Of a stretch of DNA of 64,000 nucleotides, positions 53,920 to 62,625 are shown one piece after another. The stretch is from Thiovibrio sp964588325 (lineage in GTDB: Bacteria > Desulfobacterota > Desulfobulbia > Desulfobulbales > Desulfurivibrionaceae), in assembly GCA_964588325.1 (NCBI GenBank), contig CAZPOR010000004.1:62001-126000 (forward strand), read 5' to 3'. The notes beneath the pieces are model-generated. The model saw nothing but the letters and a program-made list of their open reading frames with translations, ran no database searches and was not told where the DNA came from. The translations under genes were made by a program, and so were the position numbers. Each line of letters starts with the position of its first letter. The first letter of the stretch is position 1.

Positions 53920-54270
53920 ATGTCCGCCACCACCATAAAACAGTATGGCCAATTTACCGCCATCATGCACAGGGAATACGAACGCGCGGTGAAAAAAATA
54001 CGGGAAGAATTATCACAGGGCCGGACATATGACCATGCCTGTGACACTCTCACCGACATCAGTCCGGAGATACGAACTTTCGTCAAGGAGGATTTTCTCA
54101 AAATCATCATCGCGGAAGAACATTTCGGGGCGGGGATCGACATTTCCGACATCGCCATGTTCCTTGAGCTTCCGTACGAAAAAGTTCAATCGGCCAGACA
54201 GACCCTCCTCAACGACATGGCGCGGGAAACCGAATGCAGTCTGCATCTCCAGGGAAAAAAAATCAACTGA
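53920..54270 (+). CDS. Small helical protein, possible HTH, function unknown
   Basis: A 116-residue protein with no family that I recognise. It is predicted to be all-helical, with a charged N-terminal half (TAIMHREYERAVKKIREELSQG) and a C-terminal segment AGIDISDIAMFLELPYEKVQSARQTLLN that reads like a helix-turn-helix. Composition is that of a real cytoplasmic protein. The ATG at 53920 is the first reasonable start but has only a weak GAGAAG upstream. It is divergent from the DUF3108 gene and convergent with zraP. A DNA-binding role is a guess from the HTH-like segment. Confidence 0.6.
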   Translation: MSATTIKQYGQFTAIMHREYERAVKKIREELSQGRTYDHACDTLTDISPEIRTFVKEDFLKIIIAEEHFGAGIDISDIAMFLELPYEKVQSARQTLLNDMARETECSLHLQGKKIN

Positions 54271-54342
54271 CATCCCACCGGGCACGGCAGACCCGCTCTC
54301 TCGGCCAAGACGCGGGGAAAACAGGCCTCCGGACAGCGGACA

Positions 54343-54376
54343 AAAAAACAGGCGGGCCTCACCATGAGGCCCGCCT
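54343..54376 (-). terminator. Rho-independent terminator after zraP
   Basis: A perfect 12-bp stem (54350-54361 with 54365-54376, loop CCA) and a run of seven Ts on the minus strand, 27 bases past the zraP stop. Confidence 0.95.
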
Positions 54377-54403
54377 ACAATCAGAAAAACCACTCAGCGT
54401 GTA

Positions 54404-54835
54404 CTACCAACGGCTGGAGCGATGACGCGGACCGGAGCCCATCCCCATTCCAGGACCGTCACAAAAACCGGGGCCGAAGCCGGCCTGGGCAATGCCTGCC
54501 TCCTGAGCCTTCTTGTGCATCAGGGTGCGGAGGTCGAACAACTCCTCGGAGAGCTTGGCCGCTTTTTTCTCATCCGGCTTCTCCCCGCTCATAACCGCTC
54601 TCAACTCCGTTTTCTTGGAAACCATCTTTTTGCGCAGGTCGGTGTTCTCGTTAAAGAATTTTTCCCTGGCCTTCATGGTCTCTTCGCTCACCTGTCCCTG
54701 GCCTTGCCCCATGCCCATCATTGCGCAGCCATACCCCATGCCGTGGCCGCCTCCCCACGGTTGCGCCTCGGCAACCTGATAACCGGCCAGGCCGATCGTA
54801 GCTAATGCGGCAACTGCGAGTAATGTCTTTTTCAT
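54404..54835 (-). CDS. zraP: ZraP/Spy-family periplasmic metal-stress protein
   Basis: A 143-residue exported protein. The signal (LLAVAALATIGLAGYQVAEA) is followed by a Gly/Met/His/Cys-rich stretch (WGGGHGMGYGCAMMGMGQGQ), a charged helical core (KAREKFFNENTDLRKKMVSKKTELRAVMSGEKPDEKKAA) and a terminal GPGMGMGSGPRHRSSRW. The layout matches ZraP, a zinc-binding envelope chaperone. GGAGG lies before the ATG at 54835, and a possible sigma-54 element is upstream. It is divergent from the ZraS-like kinase. Confidence 0.85.
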   Translation of the reverse strand: MKKTLLAVAALATIGLAGYQVAEAQPWGGGHGMGYGCAMMGMGQGQGQVSEETMKAREKFFNENTDLRKKMVSKKTELRAVMSGEKPDEKKAAKLSEELFDLRTLMHKKAQEAGIAQAGFGPGFCDGPGMGMGSGPRHRSSRW

Positions 54836-55229
54836 CGTGTACCTCCTGAATATGTGGTTGTGAATTAAATGGGTTGCAATGGTTTCTCTCTGCGCCCTGT
54901 TAATACAACAACCATGCCAGGAGCTGAAAAAGCGGCACAACATATTGAAATTAAAGTTTTTTCCACAAAACAAAGACCGGCACTCCCCGTAAACTCACAC
55001 CAAAAAGAGGCAGGCTGGATATTTTTTATCCATGCCCGGGACGGCAGGCTGACTATTTTTTACCCAACCTGGAATCCCCCGGGCAACGACAAGATGCCCG
55101 GAAGCTGTCCTGGCCTCTTTTTCATTACCGGAGCAAACGAGGAACAACAATTGCTTGTGTCTTGGAATCGTGGTTTTATGAAAACGGGCAGACTCTCCAT
55201 GCAAAAAAGCTTTCCCAGGATAAGGCGTC
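54836..55229. other. Intergenic region, zraP / sensor kinase
   Basis: A 394-base divergent region containing a candidate sigma-54 promoter for zraP (54905-54919). I found no convincing promoter for the kinase, no clear activator palindrome and no RNA gene. Confidence 0.4.
54905..54919 (-). promoter_or_regulatory. Candidate sigma-54 promoter for zraP
   Basis: TGGCATGGTTGTTGT on the minus strand compares with the sigma-54 consensus TGGCAC-n5-TTGC. The -24 GG is intact and spacing is exact, with GT for GC at -12. It is about 70 bases from the zraP start. E. coli zraP is sigma-54 dependent, which supports the reading. Confidence 0.4.
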
Positions 55230-57023
55230 ATGAAAAAAGAAACAAAAATCATCACCTCTCCCTTTGCCTATGCCTCTCCCTGGATTCTCGCCACGGCCAT
55301 AGGCATGCTCATTGCTATTGTTTTTTTCTTTGCAGCCAACAATCTGCAACGGGAAAAACGGATCATGACCGATAGTCTTTTCAACAAGGGGCAGGCGATC
55401 ATCCGTTTTGTCGGCGCAGGCACCAGGGCCTCGATGATGATGGGTACCGCAAATAATCAACAATTTCAACACCTTATAGAGCAGGTCGCAAGTGAATCAA
55501 GTCTCCTCTATATCGTGGTGGCCGACAACACGGGGACAATCGTGGCACACAGCACCCCTGGCCTGAAGGGAGGCACCATTGACCATCCCCTGCTTTCCGA
55601 CCCGGATCTTTCCCCCTTTGGCAAACACCGGATCGTCAACGACCCGAAAACCACCCACAAGGTCTTTGAGGTTGTGGCGTCATTCAAACCGTTCATGCGC
55701 GGGCGCGGCCATTTTTTCAGACAACGCATGCAGGCCATGGAGCAGCCGGAAAACCAGGACAACTCTGCCGGAGAAAATGCGCCGTGCCGACCTTTCCCCG
55801 CCAATAATGCATGGCAGCCGGAAAACAATCTCTCCATTATTGTCGGCCTTGACATGACGGAACAGGATGCGATTATCCAGCAGGACCGGCGCCACATGCT
55901 GTATATGTCCATCGCCATGCTGCTGGTGGCGATTGGCGGCTGGATCGCCTTGCTCACCGCGCAGAGTTATCGATCCTCGCAAAAAACCCTTATCAATATG
56001 CGGGCCTTCACGGATCTGCTCATCTCCCGTCTGCCCGTGGGCATCATCGCAACCAATGCCGAAGGACATATCCAGACCTTCAACAGCACCGCGGCGGAGT
56101 TTACCGGGAAACCCCCGGAACAAACCATTGGCCATCCCCAAGCCGCAGTCCTGCCGCAGATCCGGCAGCTCATCCCTCCCCTGGGCCAGGAAGGAGAAAC
56201 CATCGAGCAGGAGATCTTCCTGCCGCAGGATTCGCCGGCCCCCAGGCACCTGCACGTCAGCTCCGTGCCCATAACCGATGAGCAAAGCAACACCATCGGC
56301 AGGGTTGTGCTCATGTACGATCTTACGGAGACGAAAAAACTCGAGGCCCAGGTCCGGCGGCATGACCGTCTTGTCGCCCTAGGAAAAATGGCCGCGGGCG
56401 TCGCCCATGAGGTACGAAACCCCCTGAGCTCCATCAAAGGATTCGCCACCCTGCTTGGCTCCCGTTTTCCCGAAGAAAGCGAGGAAGGGGAAGCGTCCAG
56501 GCTGTTGGTCAACGAGGTGGAGCGGCTCAACCGCAGCATCACCGAACTGCTTACCTATGCAAGACCGCTGCCCTTGGCCGTCGCCGAGATTGAAATCGAG
56601 CCGTTTATCGAGGCATCCCTCAAGCTCATCCAGAGTGACGCCAAGGAACTGGGCGTTGCCGTGCGCCATGAGATATCCCTGCCGCGAAAGCTGGTGCGCC
56701 TGGACAAGGACCGCCTCAACCAGGTCCTACTGAACCTCTATCTCAACAGCTTGCAGGCCATGGAAAACGGCGGGGAATTACAGGTGTCGGTGCAGGAGGG
56801 GCCCCGGCCAGGCACCGTTGAAATACAGGTGCGGGACACGGGCTGCGGCATCGCGGAAGATACCCTGGAACGGGTCATGGACCCGTATTTTACGACCAAA
56901 CCGGAAGGCACCGGCCTGGGACTGGCCATGGTGTATAAAATCATTGACGAGCACGGGGGCACGATCAAAATCGCAAGCAAGGAAGGGCAAGGCACCACGG
57001 TGAGCATTGTCCTGCCGTGCTGA
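55230..57023 (+). CDS. ZraS-like sensor histidine kinase
   Basis: A 597-residue membrane kinase. TM1 (PWILATAIGMLIAIVFFFAA) and TM2 (MLYMSIAMLLVAIGGWIALLTA, about residues 224-246) enclose a periplasmic sensor of about 180 residues that includes HFFRQRM and a Cys/Asn-rich stretch. A PAS domain follows (VGIIATNAEGHIQTFNSTAAEF), then the kinase core with His393 in AAGVAHEVRNPLSSIKGFA, NLYLNSLQAM, VRDTGCGIAEDT and TTKPEGTGLGLAMV. It is divergent from zraP, as zraSR is in E. coli. The expected response-regulator gene is not downstream: murA is 1 base away on the other strand. Confidence 0.85.
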   Translation: MKKETKIITSPFAYASPWILATAIGMLIAIVFFFAANNLQREKRIMTDSLFNKGQAIIRFVGAGTRASMMMGTANNQQFQHLIEQVASESSLLYIVVADNTGTIVAHSTPGLKGGTIDHPLLSDPDLSPFGKHRIVNDPKTTHKVFEVVASFKPFMRGRGHFFRQRMQAMEQPENQDNSAGENAPCRPFPANNAWQPENNLSIIVGLDMTEQDAIIQQDRRHMLYMSIAMLLVAIGGWIALLTAQSYRSSQKTLINMRAFTDLLISRLPVGIIATNAEGHIQTFNSTAAEFTGKPPEQTIGHPQAAVLPQIRQLIPPLGQEGETIEQEIFLPQDSPAPRHLHVSSVPITDEQSNTIGRVVLMYDLTETKKLEAQVRRHDRLVALGKMAAGVAHEVRNPLSSIKGFATLLGSRFPEESEEGEASRLLVNEVERLNRSITELLTYARPLPLAVAEIEIEPFIEASLKLIQSDAKELGVAVRHEISLPRKLVRLDKDRLNQVLLNLYLNSLQAMENGGELQVSVQEGPRPGTVEIQVRDTGCGIAEDTLERVMDPYFTTKPEGTGLGLAMVYKIIDEHGGTIKIASKEGQGTTVSIVLPC

Positions 57024-57024
57024 C

Positions 57025-58281
57025 TCACTCTTTTTCACGCCTGATCCGTGCCCCGGCCTGGGTGAGTTTGCCGACCAGGTCGTCATACCCTCGATCCAGA
57101 TGATACACCCGGGAGATATGGGTTTCCCCTTCGGCGGCCAAAGCCGCGATCACCAGCGAAGCGCTGGCCCGCAGATCCGTGGCCATCACCGGCGCGCCGC
57201 TCAACCGGCCGGTACCGGTAACGATGGCGCTGTGCCCGTCCACCTTGATGTCCGCCCCCATACGATGCAGTTCAGCCACATGCATGAAGCGGTTCTCGAA
57301 GATGGTCTCGGCAATCACGCTTAAGCCCTCGCTCAAGGTCATCAGCGCCATGATCTGGGCCTGCAGATCCGTGGGGAACCCCGGATAGGGCATGGTCTTG
57401 ATGTCCACGCTCTGGAGGGGACCCTTGCGGGCAACATGGATGCGGTCGCACCCCTCCTCGATGGAGAGCCCGGCGGCACGTAATTTTTCCAGCAGAGCGG
57501 GCAGGTGCTGCGGATTGCACTGCGTCACCGTGGCCTCGCCACCAGCCGCGCCAACGGCAATGAGGTAGGTCCCCGCCTCGATCCGGTCCGGGATGACCTC
57601 TTGTTCAGCCCCGTGCAGCTTCTTGACCCCCTCAACCACCAGGGTGTCCGAATCCTTGCCCTTGATCCGCGCCCCCATGGCGATGAGCAGATCGACAAGA
57701 TTGCCGATTTCCGGCTCCCGGGCCGCATTTTTGATCACGGTGACGCCCTCGGCCAAGGTCGCAGCCATGAGGATATTCTCGGTGCCGGTGACGGAAGGGA
57801 TATCGAAGCAGACGGTGCCTCCCTGCAATCTTCCCCCGGCCTTGGCATCAACATAGCCCTGGGTCAATTCGTAGGTGGAGCCGAGTTTTTCCAACCCCTG
57901 AAGATGGAAATTGATGGGCCGGGCGCCGATGGCGCAGCCTCCGGGCAAGGAAACCCGGGCCATGCCGTGCCGGGCCAGCAACGGTCCCAGAACCAGCACC
58001 GAGGCCCGCATGGTCTTCACCATCTCGTAGGAAGCCTCGCAATTGGTGATTGTCGAAGCATCAAGCACCAGCACCGTGCCGTCTTTCTGCCACTTAACCC
58101 CGAAAGATTCCAGCAGGGTGAGAAAGGTCCTGGTATCCCGAAGATCCGGCATGTTATGCAAGATGATCGGCTCCGCACTCAACAGGCATGCGGCCATCAG
58201 CGGCAGGGCGGCATTTTTAGCGCCGCTCACCGCAATTTCACCGTGCAGGGGATATCCACCTTCGATAACGATCTTGTCCAT
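57025..58281 (-). CDS. murA: UDP-N-acetylglucosamine 1-carboxyvinyltransferase
   Basis: MurA adds enolpyruvate to UDP-GlcNAc, the first committed step of peptidoglycan synthesis. The 418-residue protein has MDKIVIEGGYPLHGEIAVSGAKNAALP at the start and PGGCAIGARPINFHL with the fosfomycin-target Cys116. The frame extends to a GTG at 58293, but the ATG at 58281 fits the family. It is the last gene of rpmE-prfA-prmC-murA. Confidence 0.96.
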   Translation of the reverse strand: MDKIVIEGGYPLHGEIAVSGAKNAALPLMAACLLSAEPIILHNMPDLRDTRTFLTLLESFGVKWQKDGTVLVLDASTITNCEASYEMVKTMRASVLVLGPLLARHGMARVSLPGGCAIGARPINFHLQGLEKLGSTYELTQGYVDAKAGGRLQGGTVCFDIPSVTGTENILMAATLAEGVTVIKNAAREPEIGNLVDLLIAMGARIKGKDSDTLVVEGVKKLHGAEQEVIPDRIEAGTYLIAVGAAGGEATVTQCNPQHLPALLEKLRAAGLSIEEGCDRIHVARKGPLQSVDIKTMPYPGFPTDLQAQIMALMTLSEGLSVIAETIFENRFMHVAELHRMGADIKVDGHSAIVTGTGRLSGAPVMATDLRASASLVIAALAAEGETHISRVYHLDRGYDDLVGKLTQAGARIRREKE

Positions 58282-58327
58282 GACAATTCTCACTTAATAA
58301 AAAAAGAACAACGGGCAGCGGCACGAT

Positions 58328-59185
58328 TCAGCGGCGACGGGCCTGAAAAATACGCGGCAAACCAGCCAGATCACAATGGACCTGCACCCTATCATATTCG
58401 GGAAAGGAAGAAAAGATTTTCAACACCGCCTCCTGCTGGTCCGCGCCGATCTCCATGCAAAACAGGCCGCCGCGCAGCATGACCGGATGAACCTGTGCTG
58501 CCAAAGCGCGGATATCGGCAAGACCGTCAACCCCGGCGAACAAGGCCCCATGGGGTTCAAAATCCCGCACCTCCGGCTGGAGTCCGTCCTTTGCCGCTGT
58601 TGCAATGTAAGGCGGATTGGAGACAACCAGAGCAAACCTTCCCTCCTGTCCCACGGCCGTCAACCAGTTGCCATTCAATAAAAAGACCCTCGACTGAACC
58701 TGATGGAATCCGATATTTTCCCTGGCAATCCCAAGGGCCTCCCAGGAGAGATCCACCCCAAACACATGCCGATCCGCTAGTTCGCGAGCCAGGACAACGG
58801 TGATCGCTCCACTCCCGACGCCCAGGTCCAGAACCGGACCAGGCGGCAGGCCGTCCTGCCGCACCGCGGCAAAAATCTTTTCGAGAAGCTCCTCGGTTTC
58901 GGGCCGGGGGATGAGGACCTTGGGGGAAACCTTGAAAGGCAGCGACCAGAACTCCTGCTCGCCGGTGATGTAAGCCAATGGTTCCCGAAGAAGACGCCGC
59001 GAAAGGAGGGCATGAAAAAGAGAAAGCTGCTGCGGCTGGATTTCCTGCTCCATGGCAAGAAAAAATTGGCTGCGGGAAAAGCCCAGAACATGGCCAAGCA
59101 AAAGCGCGGCCTCGATTTCCGGCTCGGCAACGGACGCCTGGGCAAGACGTTGGACGCTTTCCCGGTATGCCTCTTTGAGAATCAT
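58328..59185 (-). CDS. prmC: Release-factor glutamine methyltransferase
   Basis: It methylates the glutamine of the GGQ loop in release factors. The 285-residue protein has an N-terminal helical domain, the SAM motif VLDLGVGSGAITVVLA and the catalytic VVSNPPYI (NPPY). The ATG at 59185 has GGAAG upstream. It is downstream of prfA, its substrate, as in many bacteria. Confidence 0.94.
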   Translation of the reverse strand: MILKEAYRESVQRLAQASVAEPEIEAALLLGHVLGFSRSQFFLAMEQEIQPQQLSLFHALLSRRLLREPLAYITGEQEFWSLPFKVSPKVLIPRPETEELLEKIFAAVRQDGLPPGPVLDLGVGSGAITVVLARELADRHVFGVDLSWEALGIARENIGFHQVQSRVFLLNGNWLTAVGQEGRFALVVSNPPYIATAAKDGLQPEVRDFEPHGALFAGVDGLADIRALAAQVHPVMLRGGLFCMEIGADQQEAVLKIFSSFPEYDRVQVHCDLAGLPRIFQARRR

Positions 59186-59238
59186 GACGAGTCTTCCGGG
59201 TTTGGGGAGAAACGGCACACCGCGTTCACGGATCCGCG

Positions 59239-60342
59239 TTATTGCATAATCTGCAAGGCTTCTGTCTGAAAATGAACCGTGAGCGGATCGATGATATCGT
59301 CAAGTTTTCCCATCAGGATATCGTCGAGCTGGTACAGGGTGAGATTGATCCGATGATCGCTGACCCTGCCCTGCGGAAAATTGTAGGTGCGAATGCGTTC
59401 GCTCCGGTCGCCGCTGCCCACCTGGCTCTTGCGGTCCGCGGACATTTTCTCATCCTGCTCGCGCTGCATCTTGTCGAGGAGCCGGGCGCGAAGAACCTGC
59501 AAGGCCTTGGCCTTGTTCTTGTGCTGGGATTTTTCATCCTGACAGGTCACCACCAGCCCGGTGGGCAGATGGGTAACCCGAACCGCGGAATCGGTGGTAT
59601 TGACGCTCTGTCCGCCGGAGCCGGTGGAACGGTAGACATCGAAGCGCAGGTCGTTGGGGCTGATGTCCACCTCAACCTCTTCCGCCTCGGGGATAACCGC
59701 CACGGTAACGGCGGAGGTATGGATCCGGCCCTGGGTTTCCGTTTCCGGAACACGCTGCACCCGATGGGCGCCGGACTCATATTTCAACTTGCTGTAGACG
59801 TGTTCGCCGCTGATCAGAGCGATGATTTCCTTGAACCCTCCGATTCCGGTGGGATTGCTGGTCATCACCTCGACCTTCCACCCCTGCTGCTCGGCATACC
59901 GGCTGTACATTCTGAACAGGTCGCTGACAAACAACGCCGCCTCGTCTCCGCCGGTGCCGGCCCTGATTTCAAGAAGGATATTTTTATCATCATTGGGATC
60001 CTTGGGGAGCAGGGCAACCCGCAGGTCCTTGACCAACTCCTCCTGACGGATTTCAAGCTCGGCAAGGTCAGCCCGGACAAGATCCTTGAGTTCGCTGTCC
60101 TCTTCATCCTGAAGCAGAAGACGATTGTCGGTGATTTCCCTGTTGACCTTCTTGTAGTTGTTGTACAGCTCATCAAGCTTTGCCAGGTGGGCATGTTCCT
60201 TGGCCACCCGGCGAAATTCGGCTTGATCATTTGCCAACTGCGGCTCTGAAAGTCTGGCCTCAAGAGCGAGCTTGCGTTCTGCAACATTTTCAAGTTGGGC
60301 AAACATGGGCGTCTCGTCAAAAAAGGAACGCCCCTGAGCCAT
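59239..60342 (-). CDS. prfA: Peptide chain release factor 1
   Basis: RF1 recognises UAA and UAG stops. The 367-residue protein has NILLEIRAGTGGDEAALF, the peptidyl-transferase GGQ loop in STGSGGQSVNTTDSAVR and RIRTYNFPQGRVSDHR. Two starts are possible: the ATG at 60342 (AGGGG immediately before) or 60306 (MFAQLENVAERK), which gives the more usual length of 355. rpmE precedes it by 53 bases. Confidence 0.96.
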   Translation of the reverse strand: MAQGRSFFDETPMFAQLENVAERKLALEARLSEPQLANDQAEFRRVAKEHAHLAKLDELYNNYKKVNREITDNRLLLQDEEDSELKDLVRADLAELEIRQEELVKDLRVALLPKDPNDDKNILLEIRAGTGGDEAALFVSDLFRMYSRYAEQQGWKVEVMTSNPTGIGGFKEIIALISGEHVYSKLKYESGAHRVQRVPETETQGRIHTSAVTVAVIPEAEEVEVDISPNDLRFDVYRSTGSGGQSVNTTDSAVRVTHLPTGLVVTCQDEKSQHKNKAKALQVLRARLLDKMQREQDEKMSADRKSQVGSGDRSERIRTYNFPQGRVSDHRINLTLYQLDDILMGKLDDIIDPLTVHFQTEALQIMQ

Positions 60343-60395
60343 ATCCCCTAACAGGAATGGTCCAAAGGCGTTAGCAACACAAAAAAACGTGTGTG

Positions 60396-60605
60396 TTACT
60401 TGGCTGTTTGCTTGCCGTATTTCTTATTGAACTTGTCAATCCGGCCGGCGGAGTCGATCAGTTTCTGCTTGCCGGTGAAAAACGGATGGCAGGCAGAACA
60501 GATTTCCACTTTCATTTCAGGATGGACGGAGCCAAGTTCAACCGTATTGCCACACGCACAGACGGCGTTGATTTTATGATATTCGGGATGCACACCTTCT
60601 TTCAT
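60396..60605 (-). CDS. rpmE: Ribosomal protein L31
   Basis: A 69-residue zinc-type L31. The cysteines are in NAVCACGN and EICSACHPFFTGKQK (C+ form). The ATG at 60605 has a GGAGG site. It heads the release-factor operon behind its own promoter. Confidence 0.97.
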   Translation of the reverse strand: MKEGVHPEYHKINAVCACGNTVELGSVHPEMKVEICSACHPFFTGKQKLIDSAGRIDKFNKKYGKQTAK

Positions 60606-60695
60606 GGACAGAAACCTCCGGTAAATTTGCAAGAAATCCATTACACACAGCCCAGCCAGGGGACATTTCCCGGCAAAACCTGCAAAAAACAGTGG

Positions 60696-60724
60696 ACTAT
60701 ATCGTTATATTATTTTTTTTGCAA
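60696..60724 (-). promoter_or_regulatory. Sigma-70-type promoter for rpmE-prfA-prmC-murA
   Basis: -35 TTGCAA (60719-60724), a 17-base spacer and -10 TATAGT (60696-60701), about 85 bases upstream of rpmE and 25 bases past the rho stop codon. Confidence 0.55.
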
Positions 60725-60749
60725 GCCAGGAATTACGGATTGAAGAAAA

Positions 60750-62009
60750 TCAACCGCCCTTCATGGAATCAAAAAATTCGGCATTGGAACGGGTTCCTTT
60801 CATCTTCGTGAGGAAAAACTCCATGGCGTCGATGGGATTCATGGACCCGAGGAGTTTGCGCAAGATCCAGACTTTGTTCAATTCTTCCGCAGTGAGCAAC
60901 AATTCTTCCTTGCGGGTCCCGGATTTGGCCATGTCGATGGCAGGAAAGATTCTCCGGTCCGCGATCTTGCGGTCGAGCACCAGTTCCATATTGCCGGTGC
61001 CCTTGAACTCCTCGAAGATAACCTCATCCATCCGGCTGCCGGTCTCGATCAAGGCGGAGGCAAGGATGGTCAAACTGCCGCCTTCCTCAATGTTGCGCGC
61101 CGCGCCAAAAAACCGCTTCGGCCGATGCAGGGCGTTGGAATCAACACCACCGGAAAGAATCTTGCCGCTGGGCGGCACCACCGTATTGTACGCCCTGGCC
61201 AAACGGGTAATGCTGTCCAGCAGGATCACCACGTCCTTCTTGTGCTCCACAAGCCTGCGGGCCTTGTCGAGCACCATCTCAGCCACCTGGATATGACGCT
61301 GGGGAGGCTCGTCAAAGGTGGAACTGATCACCTCGGCATTGACGCCCCTGGCCATGTCGGTTACTTCCTCGGGCCGCTCATCGATCAACAGAACGATAAG
61401 AATGATCTCTTTGTGATTCCTGGTAATGCTGTTGGCGATATCCTTGATCAACACCGTCTTGCCGGTTCGGGGCGGAGCGACGATCAGGCCACGCTGCCCC
61501 TTGCCGATGGGGGACATGATATCCATGATCCGCATGGAATAATTGTCCGGCTCCCGTTCAAGGTGAATACGCTCTTGAGGATGCAACGGAGTGAGGTTGG
61601 AAAACAGGGTTTTATCCCGGGCCTTTTCCGGCGGATCATAATTGACGCTGTCAACCTTGAGCAGGGCAAAGTAGCGCTCCCCTTCCTTCGGGGTGCGCAC
61701 CGGCCCCTCAATGGTATCGCCGGTGCGGAGGTTGAGCCGCCGGATCTGGGAAGGCGAAACATAGATGTCGTCGGGGCCTGGCAGATAATTGTAATACGGC
61801 GCCCGCAGAAAACCGAAACCGTCCGGCAGCACTTCAAGTACTCCGCTGCCCCAGTTCTCGCCGTTTTTCTCTGCTTGCCCACCGGCAGCCTGCAGGATGG
61901 CAAAAATCAGCTCCTGCTTGCGCATGGCGCTGTATTCTTCGATGCGGTAATCCTTGGCGAGCTTGGTCAGCTCGGTAATCTTCATTAATTTAAGTTCAGA
62001 TAAGTTCAT
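60750..62009 (-). CDS. rho: Transcription termination factor Rho
   Basis: A hexameric RNA helicase of 419 residues. MNLSELKLMKITELTKLAKDY is the N-terminal helical domain, GVLEVLPDGFGFLRAPYYNYLPGPDDIYVSPSQIRR the RNA-binding cold-shock domain, and IVAPPRTGKTVLIKDIA the Walker A. LLIDERPEEVTDM and LLDSITRLARAYN follow. The frame is open 87 codons upstream, but the ATG at 62009 has an AAGGA site and is the family start. There is no long insertion between the domains, as in E. coli. Confidence 0.97.
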   Translation of the reverse strand: MNLSELKLMKITELTKLAKDYRIEEYSAMRKQELIFAILQAAGGQAEKNGENWGSGVLEVLPDGFGFLRAPYYNYLPGPDDIYVSPSQIRRLNLRTGDTIEGPVRTPKEGERYFALLKVDSVNYDPPEKARDKTLFSNLTPLHPQERIHLEREPDNYSMRIMDIMSPIGKGQRGLIVAPPRTGKTVLIKDIANSITRNHKEIILIVLLIDERPEEVTDMARGVNAEVISSTFDEPPQRHIQVAEMVLDKARRLVEHKKDVVILLDSITRLARAYNTVVPPSGKILSGGVDSNALHRPKRFFGAARNIEEGGSLTILASALIETGSRMDEVIFEEFKGTGNMELVLDRKIADRRIFPAIDMAKSGTRKEELLLTAEELNKVWILRKLLGSMNPIDAMEFFLTKMKGTRSNAEFFDSMKGG

Positions 62010-62178
62010 GCAATCCTTTTCTCCATCTCTCGGACACTCGCTCGCTATAGTATGGTTACAATCATTGCCTTGCTTGAACCGCGGCCAGCCACGGCAAGAG
62101 TAAAAATCAGACCGAAGCGCAACAAAAACGCTGCGCGGATATCCGTGCCCGGACCCACCACAACACACACAGTTTGAA

Positions 62179-62334
62179 ATGAAAAATTTTGAAATATTTC
62201 CGCAGGACCACGAAAAAACCAGAGAACCCCGCCACAAAAAAACTGAAGCAGTCCTGGTTATTTTCGACAATGCGAAAATTTTACAGAGAGCACGATATGA
62301 AATTGAACAGGTTGTTTTTCGAGAATTGGGCTAG
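62179..62334 (+). CDS. Doubtful 51-residue ORF upstream of the sigma-factor gene
   Basis: An ORF starting at an ATG without a visible ribosome-binding site. The peptide is charged and helical (KTEAVLVIFDNAKILQRARY, EIEQVVFREL). The frame continues past the TAG with protein-like text (RAEYEFSDYLGLKTQRKDIC) to a TGA near 62434. It could be a small protein, a decayed gene or chance. No homologue is known to me. Confidence 0.25.
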   Translation: MKNFEIFPQDHEKTREPRHKKTEAVLVIFDNAKILQRARYEIEQVVFRELG

Positions 62335-62513
62335 AGGGCTGAATATGAATTCTCGGATTATCTTGGCCTTAAAACACAAAGGAAGGATATATGCATGATT
62401 TTTTCGTATGCGATGCGGAATAGTATTGACTAATCGGCCCAGTGTCAACATTTTTTTCGCAAATCACGGAACTCCACAAAAAAAATATTAATCTTTTTTT
62501 TACTCACTTTTAC

Positions 62514-62542
62514 TTGCCATCATCTGATACTATTTGTATATT
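62514..62542 (+). promoter_or_regulatory. Sigma-70-type promoter for the sigma-factor gene
   Basis: -35 TTGCCA (62514-62519), a 17-base spacer and -10 TATATT (62537-62542). The predicted leader is about 77 bases. Confidence 0.65.
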
Positions 62543-62625
62543 GTCGAGTTTTCTGCCCCAGCAACACAACACCCTGTATTTGCACGCAACAGAAAGAAAA
62601 CTTTGAAACCAGGAGAGGTTAGCCC

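Larger units (their letters stand above)
62010..62625. other. Long intergenic region, rho/rpoD
   Basis: A 616-base divergent region, the longest without a recognised gene. It holds the sigma-factor gene promoter (62514-62542) and a TTGAC...GTCAA inverted pair near 62427-62448. A 51-codon ORF of doubtful status is at 62179-62334. I did not find a tRNA, SRP RNA, 6S or riboswitch fold by eye. Confidence 0.4.
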
